Assembly (NCBI GenBank): GCA_019648995.1
Contig: BLXT01000588.1
Span: forward strand, 3,327,933 to 3,358,887
Origin: Plakobranchus ocellatus
Lineage: Eukaryota > Mollusca > Gastropoda > Plakobranchidae
Length of the DNA: 30,955 nucleotides
Direction of reading: 5' to 3'
Made by a program: the position numbers and the translations under genes. Of the stretch, positions 1 through 9,807 are shown one piece after another. Each line of letters starts with the position of its first letter. Position 1 is the first letter of the stretch. Under the pieces are notes generated by a model that was given only the letters and a program-made list of their open reading frames with translations, was not told the DNA's origin and did not search any database.

Positions 1-1893
1 ACCAGGAAGCAACGGACGCTCCGTTGCTGTGACCAGATTTGACCCACCTTATCAACGGAGGCTCCGTTGGTGCGACCTTTTTATAAAATAGGAGTAAGAT
101 TTCCTTAGACCATAGTCGACACTACACACGAATACAGCTCTGTAGCTACAAATAAATTTTTCTATTTTCTGTGTATAGATAACACATCAAACGAAAGCTT
201 ATTATTCTAGTTATTTTACCCTTAGAGGGATACACTTACAAGTGAAATATACTATTTTATACACATATTTGCCTAATCTCCGTCATGATCTTCACATTTG
301 GGTTACATAAAATGCATCACGGATGAAAACCTTTCACCTAAGAACACCTTGTATTATTTAGGTGGATTCCATTTCTATAAATTTTTCCTAACAAATATGA
401 GACTCTAAACAACATCTCAGAAATCGAAAAAATTAAGGTCAGAAATGAAAAATTCACTAAAAATGAGGTCTCAGCAGAGAAAAACTTTCCTTAAAAAAAA
501 AAAAGATTAAAAAAAGAGTATAAGAAATGGATAAACAAAGAAATACTCCATTTAATGGAAGAATGGCGCAAATATATATATTGAAGATCTTTTCTAAAGA
601 TTATTGATAGATGCAAAAAAAAAAAAAAAAAAATCAAAAAAAGAAAAACATAGAAGGCTCTACCATCCTTAGAGTGGGTGTGGCAAACTAAAATTTAAAT
701 TGTTTAAAAACTCTTATGTTTTGGTTTAAATGAATTGCTCTCTCCAAATTATGAAAACTGCTTTTTTAATCATCAAAATCGGATAATAAATACATTTTTT
801 TTTATTAATTTTTAAAATATTTTCAGACTCATAAATTGTAAGTATGCTAACAAATCAGGCCCGAAACCCATTTTCAAGCTAACGACTCTCTTAACGTAAC
901 TTAATCAGACACATTTTTAAAGTGTTTTCATAACTTATATGGATTTTAAATTTTGCATGTTACATTATGGATATTAATAATAAAAAAAGAATCTAAATAT
1001 GCCACATTTTACAAAACCATGAGTATATTCAGCACATTTTATTGGAAATCCCCATTTTGGCGATCAACATAAACAAAAATATCACTTGCAAAGCCTTTAA
1101 AATTTCAGAAATCAAAGATTGCCATATAGAGAGGACACATAATTTTTTCCAGAGTGATTAGACACTTGTAAACATTTTTTTAAGAACATGAATGTGACAA
1201 AAAAGTGAAAAAAGCGCGATTTCATAAAATTTGCCAAACACAAGTAGAAACATAGAATTTTTGTCATAAAAAATGTACTTGATGAGATATCAAGCTGAAA
1301 TTTTGGCATACTTATGTATTTTTTTTTATAAGGAATCTAATTTTTCTAGTTTGAAGAGTCTATGAACTAAACTTATGTCAGAAAATACAATTTTCAAAGA
1401 ATAGCAAACTTACCTAAAGTTAAAATTCAAAATATTTAGAATTTTACTAAATTTACATGAACTGCTTTATACCCCGTTGATCCAAAATTTTTTGCAAATT
1501 ATAAAAAGCATTTGGCAATGTTCTTCTTTGACAACAGATAGGCAAGCTTTATAATTTAAAGCAAAGGAAAAGCACAGAATAGATAAATTATGTAGGCTAC
1601 CATTACCATATCATAATCTACTACAAGATTAAAAACATGCTATGGCACTCAAAAAGGTGCTCATAACAATCAATGTATTATTGCATTCAGATAAGCAGGC
1701 TTTTTAGTAGAATTTAAAGAGAATGGGAAAAGGTGATGAACTTGAGGTAGATTGGAGGCAAAGAAAAATTAAATCTCAAATGATTTTTAGATGGCACCAA
1801 AATAGGCTTATGGCTTGCTTTTTGATTCATCTCAATTCTGACAGATGTGTTCTATTACAAGACTAGTCTAGTATAAGAAAATGGCTGCCACTG
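1..1893. other. AT-rich intergenic spacer
   Basis: No gene is visible on either strand. The stretch is strongly AT-rich, with poly-A and poly-T runs (for example near 493-504 and 615-633) and only short chance reading frames. The only distinctive structure is a pair of short GC-rich palindromes in the first 70 bases, listed separately. From 1894 on, decayed coding sequence on the minus strand begins. Confidence 0.6.
10..69. repeat. Pair of related short palindromes
   Basis: Two near-identical 17-base hairpins, CAACGGACGCTCCGTTG (10-26) and CAACGGAGGCTCCGTTG (53-69), lie 43 bases apart. Each has a 7-base stem and a 3-base loop, and they differ at one loop base. They are GC-rich islands in very AT-rich DNA. 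Such paired hairpins are common near the ends of DNA transposons, so this may be the end of an element lying to the left of the window, but no partner end or target-site duplication can be seen here. Confidence 0.55.
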
Positions 1894-3552
1894 CTACATT
1901 TCTTTTACTTCCTCATCATTAACTTCATCTTCTTCATCATCAGACACTACTTGTGCCTGTAACTTTCTCTTCTTCTGAGGAGGTTGGGTTATGTCATAAT
2001 CAAATGTCAAATGATTATATAGACTTATAATGTCCTTAGATAGCCTGTCAGTTGTAGATCTGTTGAGTTCATATATTTTCGGTACCTCATCTCAACCTTC
2101 AGCTTTTAAAGAGGTTGAAGTCCAGCCATTAGTTTGTCCAGATCATCTTTTGTGTGGCATAAACCACTTTGACCCAGGAGGTCTATTAAAAGAGCTGCTT
2201 GTCTATCTTTGTCTTGAAGTTCTTTTTCTTTTTTCTTCTGCTCATTTTCTTGAATCTCTCTTTTTATTGCCTCCCGTGTTTCTTTCACTGATGCTTTGTG
2301 CTTTAACTTTAGTTTCTTTCCATTTTTCTTGGCAGAATCTATCAATTTTTTGCGCGCAGTTGGACTTTTTGTGCTGAGGAAATTAGATGTTCGATTATGT
2401 TTCCACATATTGATAATGATAGTGCTGCGGAGAAATGTTGAGGCTGTCCTGCACTTTATCATAATGTAATCTAAATCACCAAAAAGTCTTTCGCCTGTAA
2501 GGTTTGTTAGGGGGCAAGAGTCAAGTAGGTTTCTGACATGTTCAGGTACATCTCCTCCATACACTCCACCAGGTAAAAAATCAGCTAGCTGCCTTTGCAA
2601 TGCTTCCAGACTTTTGATGCAGATGGCTGTAAATGCTGAAAGTGTAAGGTCTTTCTGGCATGACTATGAATTCCAAAATGAAAAGGCACCTGTGACTGGG
2701 ATGCAAAATCTTGTCCAAAAAGTGGTCTTTCTTTCAGGAGACATTCTATTTCGAACTCATCATTGGACCATCCAAGGCCTTGACAGAGATTGGGAACAGT
2801 AGTAAGGGGCTGGACCAATTTCGCGCCCTGGAGCTATATAATCTTTAGCTCCTGTGACCAAAAGTTTTTGCTCTATGTCTTTATTGTCCCGATTGTAGAC
2901 ACCGTCCATTTCTTCAGTGTCATTCCAGAGCGAGAGTAGAAATCTTGAGGTGCTTCCTAAGAACACCTGCTCGGGCTTCTTCATGTAGGCCACCGTTTCT
3001 GCAATGGCCCCATCCTGAATATATGCTCCAAGACAGTAACCGCCAAATTTTTTAAAATGCTTTAGCTGTCTCTCGGAGTAAACTCATGTCGCCAGTGTGA
3101 CCGAAAATTATGTGAAGGTGATTGCCAGTAGCTTGGCTCTCGGCACATTTCCCAGAAGACCGAGGGTGAAGGCTGACCAGCACCTCACTGCCAGGGCTGG
3201 AGAGAAACTGCTTCAGTCGGTTCAACGGGTACTGAGCCCCTTCTTGCAGAGAGTTGAGGTCTTTCTGAGAGGTGACCCATCTATGAACCAGAGTCGATGA
3301 CAGTTTGTCAGCTGGTACAGGTTTAGAAACCTCTACAGTCTTTTTATATTTTCTTGTCACCTTTTCTGTTCTCTTTGGTACTAGCAATAGCAAATGTATC
3401 AAGTTCAGTAGCTGAACACCTACAACTATGTGCAGAGTGGAAAACATTCTCAACTGGAGTAATTCGATACTAATATTTACCGCTAAGAAACTTAGAAACA
3501 GTCTAATCAAACAGTCTAAATCCCACATCTTACATACTGGAAAATCGACCAC
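1894..3552 (-). pseudogene. Decayed transposase-like gene, hAT-like C-terminus
   Basis: Coding-like sequence runs on the minus strand across several frames, so the gene is broken. Readable segments, in order, include SSGKCAESQATGNHLHIIFG (about 3120-3180), GGYCLGAYIQDGAIAETVAY and VFLGSTSRFLLSLWNDTEEM (2900-3050), AFTAICIKSLEALQ (near 2600-2640), and CPLTNLTGERLFGDLDY (2455-2510). A Lys/Glu-rich helix follows. The tail, in another frame, has a nuclear-localisation-like PQKKRKL followed by DDEEDE, and ends at 1894. The LTNLTGERLFGDLDY...STxxxMWKHN stretch resembles the hAT dimerisation signature (sERlFS...N). I recognise the style of a widespread invertebrate repeat-encoded protein but cannot name the family. 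The N-terminus upstream of about 3400 is unclear. There is no visible terminal repeat or target duplication, so a host-derived retropseudogene is not excluded. Confidence 0.6.
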
Positions 3553-3880
3553 CTGCTGATCAAATTTAGTAAGGTGTTAATTTAAAACAATAAATTATCA
3601 GAAAGTATTTGGGGCTATCAACGAGATGCGGTAAGAATATCTAAATCGAAAAAGAAAACAGCACCAAAGGCAATAATGTTGACACATTGATGGTTTGAAA
3701 GATCTCTCATTCCCAGGACTTTGAATATTAGTTGTAATTAACAAGTTGAAATACTCAACATCGTATGGCCTTTAAGCATAGTTTTAGAGATTCATGTCAA
3801 CATTGGATTATAGGTGTCATTTAATGAAACGCAACTTTTAAAAAAAAAACTGGAAGTAGGCAAATCATTCGATTATCATC
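3553..3880. other. Spacer between transposase remnant and Polinton
   Basis: AT-rich, with no coding-like stretch on either strand. The left end of the Polinton should lie in or near this interval, but I could not identify a terminal inverted repeat or a 6-bp target duplication by eye. Confidence 0.45.
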
Positions 3881-4363
3881 TTACATATACAATAGCGATC
3901 TTCTTCGTCTGGTATACAGATGAAGCATTTTCACAATTCTTATATCATTTGACTTTGGGTTGAGTTCAGAAAAGATTTGAAATATCCTGTTCATTTTCCA
4001 CCCTCTCGATTTACCAAACACATACACACAACAATATGCACCACATACACTAGACACCAAGCTTTGTATTTTTGTTCTATTCCATATGTAATATTTACAA
4101 TTTCTTAGAATAAAGTCAAGGATTGGTCCTTTTGGTCGCAAACCAAAACTATCAGATATCTCGGCTCTCAGACCGTGAAAATACACAGCGATCCAATGAC
4201 CTCTGTTTTTAATATAATGGGGCTCTGTATTTACAATAAAGCAAACAGGTTTATCATAAGACGGTTAACTCACTGGTAGCCTATCACATGGAAAGACTCC
4301 AGCGAATATAGATTTAGCGTGAGTGTCGCAGCACAAAATCTGTTCAGTCTGAAACGTATTCAT
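3881..4363 (-). pseudogene. Polinton adenain-like cysteine protease (PRO) remnant
   Basis: Adenovirus-type (C5-like) cysteine protease, which in this family is thought to process capsid proteins during virion assembly. Recognisable parts are an N-terminal MNTFQTEQIL...GVFPCDRLP segment, a GHWIAVYF box carrying the catalytic His, a DSFG box, and a CGAYCCVYVF box carrying the nucleophile Cys, followed by a basic C-terminus. About 160 residues fits the short Polinton proteases. It begins two bases after the major capsid gene ends, on the same strand, so it is the last gene of the block. The fossil is broken. The order His, DSFG, CG-YC makes the family call firm. Confidence 0.82.
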
Positions 4364-4365
4364 TT

Positions 4366-5695
4366 TTATGGTATAAAATCTGATAACACCTCTCGTGAAC
4401 GGTGAATCTCTATTAGCCCGTCCCGCTCTGCGTACACAATCACGTGAGTAGGCTGGTGCAAAGCTTGGCTGAATCTGGCTTCCAACCGCACAACACCTGA
4501 CTTCAACAATTCTACTTCTCCCGAACAACCGTTTGTTACAGTAGGCGTTAAGTCAAAACAGAAGAGCGAGAAGCCTTTCCCATACTCTTCATATGAAATA
4601 TCAAATCCTTTATCTTTCCAGGCTGTTCCAGTACCTTGGAAGATTGACATATAGCTCCTCGCCCACAAGCCTTTATCAAACGCTGGTGTCAGTGGCTTTG
4701 ACGGAACCTGCCTCCCATCCACACACAAGCTGAGGTAACTGATTGAATTGTGCTTGAAGTGAAATGGGTTTTTGTTGTAGGCACCGTTAAAACTAGCACT
4801 GTCTACCATTCCGAGGATAACTCTTTTAGGGATGTGGCCTGTAAACAGGTTGTCTTCCACAAACAAAAGCTGCCCTTGTCCAACTGAGAAAGCATTTACC
4901 TCCACTCTCTTTAGAGGATACTTGGCTGTTCCACTCTGTAGAGCTTTTTCATGAGCCAGTACTATGGCAGGGTTGCTTTTGCATCTTCTGACGTACAAAC
5001 TAGCTTGCGTGAGTTTAACTTTATACCCTGCTTGATCGTCGGATGTTAATAAAACAAACGAGTCTTTAGAGCGCACGAAACGCAGTTTCATGCTAACACC
5101 ATTGATTAAAAACTTCTCCTGGTGAAAAATATCGGCGTGAATTCGACAAAGCATGTCACACTCTTTACTTCCTTTGATCCATTTCGCTCTCTCAGCGAAG
5201 CCTTCGTTATTCTCTCCATCCATGTTGTCCAGCTCACCTGCCGTGTCACGAAAGAAACCGCTTAGTGCCAGCTGAGAGCCGAGAGCGTCTGGCCCGTAAG
5301 ACAACAGCGACTCCAGGAAACAACGCCAAGGGTAAGTGTTTTGTGAAGGTGTGGTGAGGTTTCCATTTAAGCTCACATCTACTTGAGAGAACAAAGCCTC
5401 TGCATACAAGTTGGTCGAGGCCACAATGTCAGTATCCGTTAGGGCTCCTCCGTCAGGTTTGGTAAATTTAACACGTACATGTAAGAATGTCTCAGGCAAA
5501 TCAGTATATTCTTCTCCTCTGCAATTTATGACAAATTCGACAGGGCCTGTGTCTGTAAGCGTCGAAATAGGATGATGTTCTACCTGGAACCCATTTTCCA
5601 CACTGGATTGTGTTGGTTATACAGCGAATAGATCCAAGCCGCTGAGGGCACATTCACATGAGTTTGCATGAAGAAGGTCTCCCATTGTCTAATTA
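4366..5695 (-). CDS. Polinton major capsid protein (F54H12.2-like)
   Basis: The long open part, 4366-5601, encodes 411 residues. It closely resembles the 'uncharacterized protein F54H12.2' family, now understood as the double jelly-roll major capsid protein of Polintons. Typical stretches are GPVEFVINCRGEEYTDLPET near the N-terminus, LYAEALFSQVDVSLNG, and the C-terminal VVRLEARFSQ...VIVYAERDGLIEIH. Homology extends upstream to an expected MGDLLHANSCECALSGLDLF start near 5695. The protein would trimerise into capsid hexons; that role is known for the family by structure prediction and not shown here. It lies between the pX-like gene, 10 bases upstream, and the protease, 2 bases downstream. It belongs to a fossil element and is treated as non-functional. 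Confidence 0.88.
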
Positions 5696-5704
5696 AAGAT
5701 GTCG

Positions 5705-6085
5705 TTAAAGTGTTGAACCTGCTTCCTGCTCTTCTTCGGACGAGCCTGGTGCAGGAGCAACTTTCCTTTTTCTTGAAGTGGAAGCAGCTGCTTTTTCTAT
5801 CAGATTTTTACCTGCCTGTCTCACTCGTTTTTTCGCGTCTGTTTTAATGTTCTCCCCCGCCACCACGTTTCGTGCAATGTCTAGTCCTGTGTTTAAACCC
5901 TCTTGTCACAATGCCTTTCCTCCGCGCTTCAACATCGGCATCATGATTCGCCCTAGTCCGCCGAGTAATGATCCCAGTCCATAGCCTCTCTGATCACGAC
6001 TGCCTTGGAAGACAGGCAGGCCAGATCCGACTTGCTGCCTGTAATAATCTTCGTACAGCTTATGATTGCAGCGATACGGTGCCAT
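5705..6085 (-). pseudogene. Polinton pX/pVI-like minor capsid protein remnant
   Basis: A small basic protein of the type found between the penton and major capsid genes of Polintons. The N-terminus MAPYRCNHKLYEDYYRQQ is followed by a glycine-rich amphipathic stretch, RGYGLGSLLGGLGRIMMPML, then a lysine/arginine-rich part (KRVRQAGKNLIEKAA) and an SRKRK cluster. The Gly-rich amphipathic helix resembles adenovirus pX/pVI-like peptides thought to bind DNA or disrupt membranes. That is a resemblance and not proof. Its start codon overlaps the end of the penton gene as TAATG. The fossil is broken. Confidence 0.7.
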
Positions 6086-6864
6086 TACTCTATCTTTTTG
6101 CGCCTGAAGTGAAGTGTTACTAAGCTCTTTTCACTCTTAAATGGTATTTTCAATCCTTGTCTGTCTGTTATAAGTATTTCAATCGTGTCAAATGTGTGCT
6201 TAATCAGCGGAAAATAATGCGGTCTGTCAAAAAATCTGTGTTGGACAGTACCTTGTTTTCCATCCAATGGTATAACACGCAGAAGAGGCGCAAGAGTGTC
6301 ACCTACATGTCGAGGCTCAATAAGATCTGTGTAAATGTAAACTGTACACTGCCCAAAGGCGTTGGTGAGAGGCTGTCTGCTGGTAGTTACCGCAGGTCCT
6401 TGATACTCTCTATCTTCTATTTCTAAAAATTCACACAATTTTGGACTTAGTCTACAAAGTATGGTAGGATCATTTACTTCAAGCGAAGCGCGCATAGAAT
6501 CTTCGTTATACATGAAGGTGATTGGTACCTCTGTACTTTTGCTTTTAAGTTGTCTGATAATCCTAGACAATTCTATGTTTAGTCTTTCAACTGCTGTCTG
6601 CACGTCTTTGTATAGACCTGCAGAGAGAATGGCCCTATGGTTGATTTGTTTACGCTGGGTACGATCATGTTCCGATATAAAAAGCCAACATTCATCCTCT
6701 CTAACGTTGTGCCATGTTATAGGGGCTTGAACTTCTACAAGGCCAACTTCCCAATCTCTGCTATCCAAATGAATGTCTTTTACAAGTTTCGTGAAATAAT
6801 GAGAAACTGTGTTGTTAGGGTAAAATTTTAAAGATGAATTCGAAGGTAGAGTTATACAAAACAT
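6085..6864 (-). CDS. Polinton penton-like minor capsid protein
   Basis: A single open frame of 259 residues. The N-terminal part, residues about 1-60, has SNSSLKFYPNNTVSHYFTKL and WEVGLVEVQAPITW. The C-terminal part has PHYFPLIKHTFDTIEILITD and ends in VTLHFRR plus a basic tail. This N-terminal 'WEVALVE...TWxNV' and C-terminal 'FDTIEIxIxD' architecture is that of the conserved Polinton single jelly-roll minor capsid (penton) protein, which would sit at the vertices of the capsid. It starts two bases after the small membrane-protein gene ends, and its end overlaps the start of the pX-like gene. It is part of the fossil element, although this frame still looks whole. Confidence 0.82.
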   Translation of the reverse strand: MFCITLPSNSSLKFYPNNTVSHYFTKLVKDIHLDSRDWEVGLVEVQAPITWHNVREDECWLFISEHDRTQRKQINHRAILSAGLYKDVQTAVERLNIELSRIIRQLKSKSTEVPITFMYNEDSMRASLEVNDPTILCRLSPKLCEFLEIEDREYQGPAVTTSRQPLTNAFGQCTVYIYTDLIEPRHVGDTLAPLLRVIPLDGKQGTVQHRFFDRPHYFPLIKHTFDTIEILITDRQGLKIPFKSEKSLVTLHFRRKKIE

Positions 6865-6866
6865 TA

Positions 6867-7115
6867 TCAGAGTTTGCTACCTTTAATAGATGGGTTCGGT
6901 AAGATATAACCTAAACAGCTTCTTAACAGAGCTGTCCAAAGTGTTTGGTTATTTGTAGAAACCGTGATGTTATACAAACTTGTAGAGACGACCAGGAAGA
7001 TAATACATGCTTGACACCAAAACAGCAATGCTTTGAGGAACACATCCAAAAATCTCCGTAGCACACCGACGTTGTTTTCATCGCCAACATTAGCAACATT
7101 TGAAGACTCATTCAT
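6867..7115 (-). CDS. Small single-span membrane protein in Polinton
   Basis: 82 residues. A polar acidic N-terminus (MNESSNVANVGDENN) precedes a strongly hydrophobic segment at about residues 26-48 (rich in L, F, V, I, with FWCQACIIFLVV), then a short polar tail. I do not recognise the family. It sits between the integrase and penton genes, overlapping the integrase end by 8 bases and ending 2 bases before the penton start. Its packed position argues that it is a real element gene. Small membrane proteins at such positions occur in other Polintons and adintoviruses, but I cannot claim homology. Confidence 0.55.
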   Translation of the reverse strand: MNESSNVANVGDENNVGVLRRFLDVFLKALLFWCQACIIFLVVSTSLYNITVSTNNQTLWTALLRSCLGYILPNPSIKGSKL

Positions 7116-8144
7116 TGTGTTCTATGAGGTCTTTTTTATGAATCCAAGAATCAAAGTCGGTACCATAACCCAACCACCGCACTAACAGTTTTTTTTTTCC
7201 ATCTCTACTTTTGCGTAAAATCTTCTCGACTTTATAGTCCTGAGGCTTCCCAATTTTCTGAAACTCTTCCTCATAGAAGGTTCCTTTTTAACATCATTAT
7301 CATTAGGGCCTATAATCTGTAATGACGTAAGTCACAGGACTGTCTTGCGCACTACTTTCACGCAGAATGTTTCAACAGTCCAAGCAGGCAAATAGCCTTT
7401 ACTAAAACATCTGCGTGCACGGGCAAGTCTCACAAAATTCCCAACCTTTAGCTTGGGTATCTTGGTTTTTGTTTCCGTAGACCCATACAAAGTTTGCCAA
7501 ACTTCTTCTTGATTCTGTGTATTTACTGAGGCTGGGCTTCTTTTGGTGCTGTGGTGATAAGAGTTGTAGCTGTTCACCAGATCTTGGAGGACGTCTAAAT
7601 ATCGGTACTGTCTTGTTTTTGTAAAATAACGAAACATTAAAGTGCGATGCCATCTTTCTACAACAGCTGCTTTGGTTTCAGCATTTTCTGTCGTAAAGAA
7701 ACGAATGGAATGGGCTTTGAGAAAATTTATAAATACTTTGTTTAAAAATTACGAGCCTTTGTCCATAACAATATCATTCAGTTTACGTCCACTTGAAGCA
7801 ATAAAAGAATTTAACGCATCAACTGTAGCTTTACCAGTTTTATCCTTAATTGGTACAGCCCATGCGTATTTAGAAAATACATCGATGCAGGTAAACAGAT
7901 ATCTTTGTCCTTTGTTCGCTTTTTTCAGGTTCTGCAAATCAACTCAATGGACCTGCCACTGTGCATCGATACCTGCAACAATAAACTTTCTCCTCAGAAT
8001 TTTTTTTCTTTGGGGTTTATGTAATGTATGAGTATACTGAGGCCACTCCAAAGCTTTCTTGTTAGGGTCACCGGCCTGCTGTGCTAGTTTGTTCACACCA
8101 CCAAATCCTCCTGTGGATGCTGGATCATAATATATACGTTCCAT
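7108..8144 (-). pseudogene. Polinton integrase with C-terminal chromodomain (INT)
   Basis: Retroviral-type DDE integrase that would insert the element into host DNA. Parts in order: an N-terminal segment, MERIYYDPASTGGFGGVNKL, with TLHKPQRK (8040-8144); a catalytic core with RYLFTCIDVFSKYAWAVPIK, whose Asp is the first catalytic residue, and DKGS (7749-7937); a C-terminal region with YNSYHHSTKRSP and KVGNFVRL (7332-7637); and a chromodomain, YKVEKILRKSRDGKKKLLVR through WLGYGTDFDSWI (about 7120-7260). The chromodomain suggests targeting to methylated-histone chromatin, as in other chromointegrases. It begins three bases after the upstream gene ends and overlaps the membrane-protein gene. The fossil is broken. 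Confidence 0.85.
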
Positions 8145-8147
8145 CTT

Positions 8148-8851
8148 TTAGTAAGGTGTCCACAACTTCAACGAACGTTTTGACCGAGTCTTAACAGGCT
8201 TCCTCTCTTGCAATTTTTCAGGACTCTGTGTGAAGGACTTTTCTGGTGTCTCCGTGACCTGACCACTACCTAGCGGACTCGCTGCAATGGTGTGATTACT
8301 GCCGGCACCTAACAGTTTACGAGGTACGTTTTCAGCAATTAAAATATCCGGAAACTCTTTCCAGCCTGTAGGAAAAGCTTTATGCTCTCTTGGTTTATAA
8401 CAAAGCGCCTCGCTTACTAGATCTGTTAGATTCGAACCTTTATCCAATCCCTTTTATATTTTATTTCGCCCCGACGATTCCAGTCGAGGTCTGAATTGGC
8501 ACGTAGTCGCCTGAGTAAAAGCTCACCTTTTTTCTTCAACGGCTTTGGTAACGAATCAACCACTTCATTTGCAGTGAATTCCTTGATTCTGAAATTTCGA
8601 CGCGACCGATCGGTCGGTTTCGATAATTATCCACTAGGTGTAAATATCGTGTTAACACCTCACGATACCTCTGCAGTTTATCGTAGTCACTAACACCTTC
8701 TCGGCTGTGTAATATGTCCTGCATTTCCCGATCAAGAGCGCTTATGATCTACTCTAGGATCTGGTATTGGTTTAACAAACTGTTGGTCTTGCTGTCTCTG
8801 ATGCTCTAACTCTTTGGGGTCTATCAGCACCATTTTCTTAGCGTGCTCCAT
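8148..8851 (-). pseudogene. Polinton protein of unknown function (A)
   Basis: Coding-like sequence with an N-terminus MEHAKKMVLIDPKELEHQ, followed by a helical, basic segment in which YDKLQRYREVLTRYLHLVDN is clear. A low-complexity linker follows (Ser/Pro/Glu-rich) and the end is basic (KTRSKRSLKLWTPY). The 'L..Y...L.RYL' pattern recurs in Polinton proteins encoded near the integrase, but no function is established to my knowledge. The start overlaps the end of the preceding gene as TAATG, and the end is three bases before the integrase start. The fossil is broken. Possible roles such as a virion core or DNA-binding protein would be guesses. Confidence 0.5.
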
Positions 8852-9184
8852 TACTTTGCAAGTAAAGATCCAAGTAAACCTAAAACTGATACAAGCAGTG
8901 AGTTAAGAAATCCGCCTGTCTGTAAAATCTGTCTTTTCCTTTTTACCGAGATGGCTTTAGAAGCTAAAGCTCTGAGTTTGTGTCAGTGCCGCCTCAAACG
9001 CTGTTTTTCCGGACTTCAGTGAAACGTTCCCGTGCAGTGTGTTCAAGCAACACTCACACAGACTGTCAATGAGGCTCTTATTTGCCTTTTTTATTATGGC
9101 ATTAACGACCGTTAAGGACTGCCGGTTTGCCTTCGCTAGATATCGCAAAAGATCTATGTTTCTTTTCATGTGTGCGGGAATCAT
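8851..9184 (-). pseudogene. Polinton small basic/hydrophobic protein (B)
   Basis: The N-terminus MIPAHMKRNIDLLRYLAKAN leads into a helical segment with a Cys cluster (LCECCLNTL). A basic segment with SVKRKRQILQ is followed by a glycine/leucine-rich hydrophobic end, GGFLNSLLVSVLGLLGSLL. The 'KRKxILQxGGFL...LL' ending recurs in Polinton and adintovirus small proteins, whose role is not settled; a capsid-associated membrane-active or core protein is one possibility. The start codon overlaps the ATPase end as ATGA. Part of the fossil, and broken. Confidence 0.55.
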
Positions 9185-9807
9185 TTTCGTTTGGCTGGTA
9201 CGTAAACGATTTGCTTCGAATCACATGGAAAAATAGTCGTTCTCAATCTGAGATTATGAGGTGTGCATTGTTTCAAATCTAGAAGTAAATAGCCGTGTGG
9301 GACGTGCGTTGCGTCTTTATAAGCTTCTTCCACGTACTTTGAGTTTCCAGGTCACACTTGCCTTGCCAGACAAGATATTTGTGACATATCACGTGGGTTT
9401 TTTAACACTATTAAATAATGGCTGTTTAGACTTAAAGTTCTCTGTTGCTTGTTGTTCCCAAATAGATTTTGCACAATGTGGATTACACTTATGTTTTTAT
9501 GGTGACTCCCTTTCGTAAACAAATCTGTTAACGACTTGTCTGCTTCATTCATCAAATCATCCACAATGACTAAACGCGGTTTGTTATCAGTGCTCTGTAT
9601 GTCAGGTAACCTTTCACAGAAAGTAACCTTGTGTGAAACATCTCGGTAGCTTGTTTGCCAAACACCATAACACCAAATCACTTCCTCAGGTACAGGTGTC
9701 ACCATTGAACTGAGATACTGTAACAACGTCTTTATGAAGTATGTCTTTCCACTCCCTGTTGCTCCTGAAACCATACAAGTGAAAGGATGTTTCCACCTCG
9801 GGTCCAT
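9181..9807 (-). pseudogene. Polinton FtsK/HerA-type packaging ATPase (ATP)
   Basis: Genome-packaging ATPase of the A32/FtsK-HerA kind. The open stretch 9352-9807 (151 residues) carries Walker A GATGSGKT at residues 15-22 and Walker B LVIVDD at 79-84, preceded by the family's usual MDPRWKHPFTCMVSG start. Further downstream the FSLNSHY/NPRD-type arginine region is present as LSLNSHYLIVLKNPRDMSQI, and the C-terminal homology reaches 9181. It would pump element DNA into the capsid. It is the first gene of the minus-strand block and faces the polymerase gene across about 104 bases. Part of the fossil, and broken. Confidence 0.85.

Noticed and set aside
6157-6831. Several plus-strand frames of 60-90 residues
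   Set aside because: They are antisense to the penton-like gene, which has clear family motifs on the minus strand.
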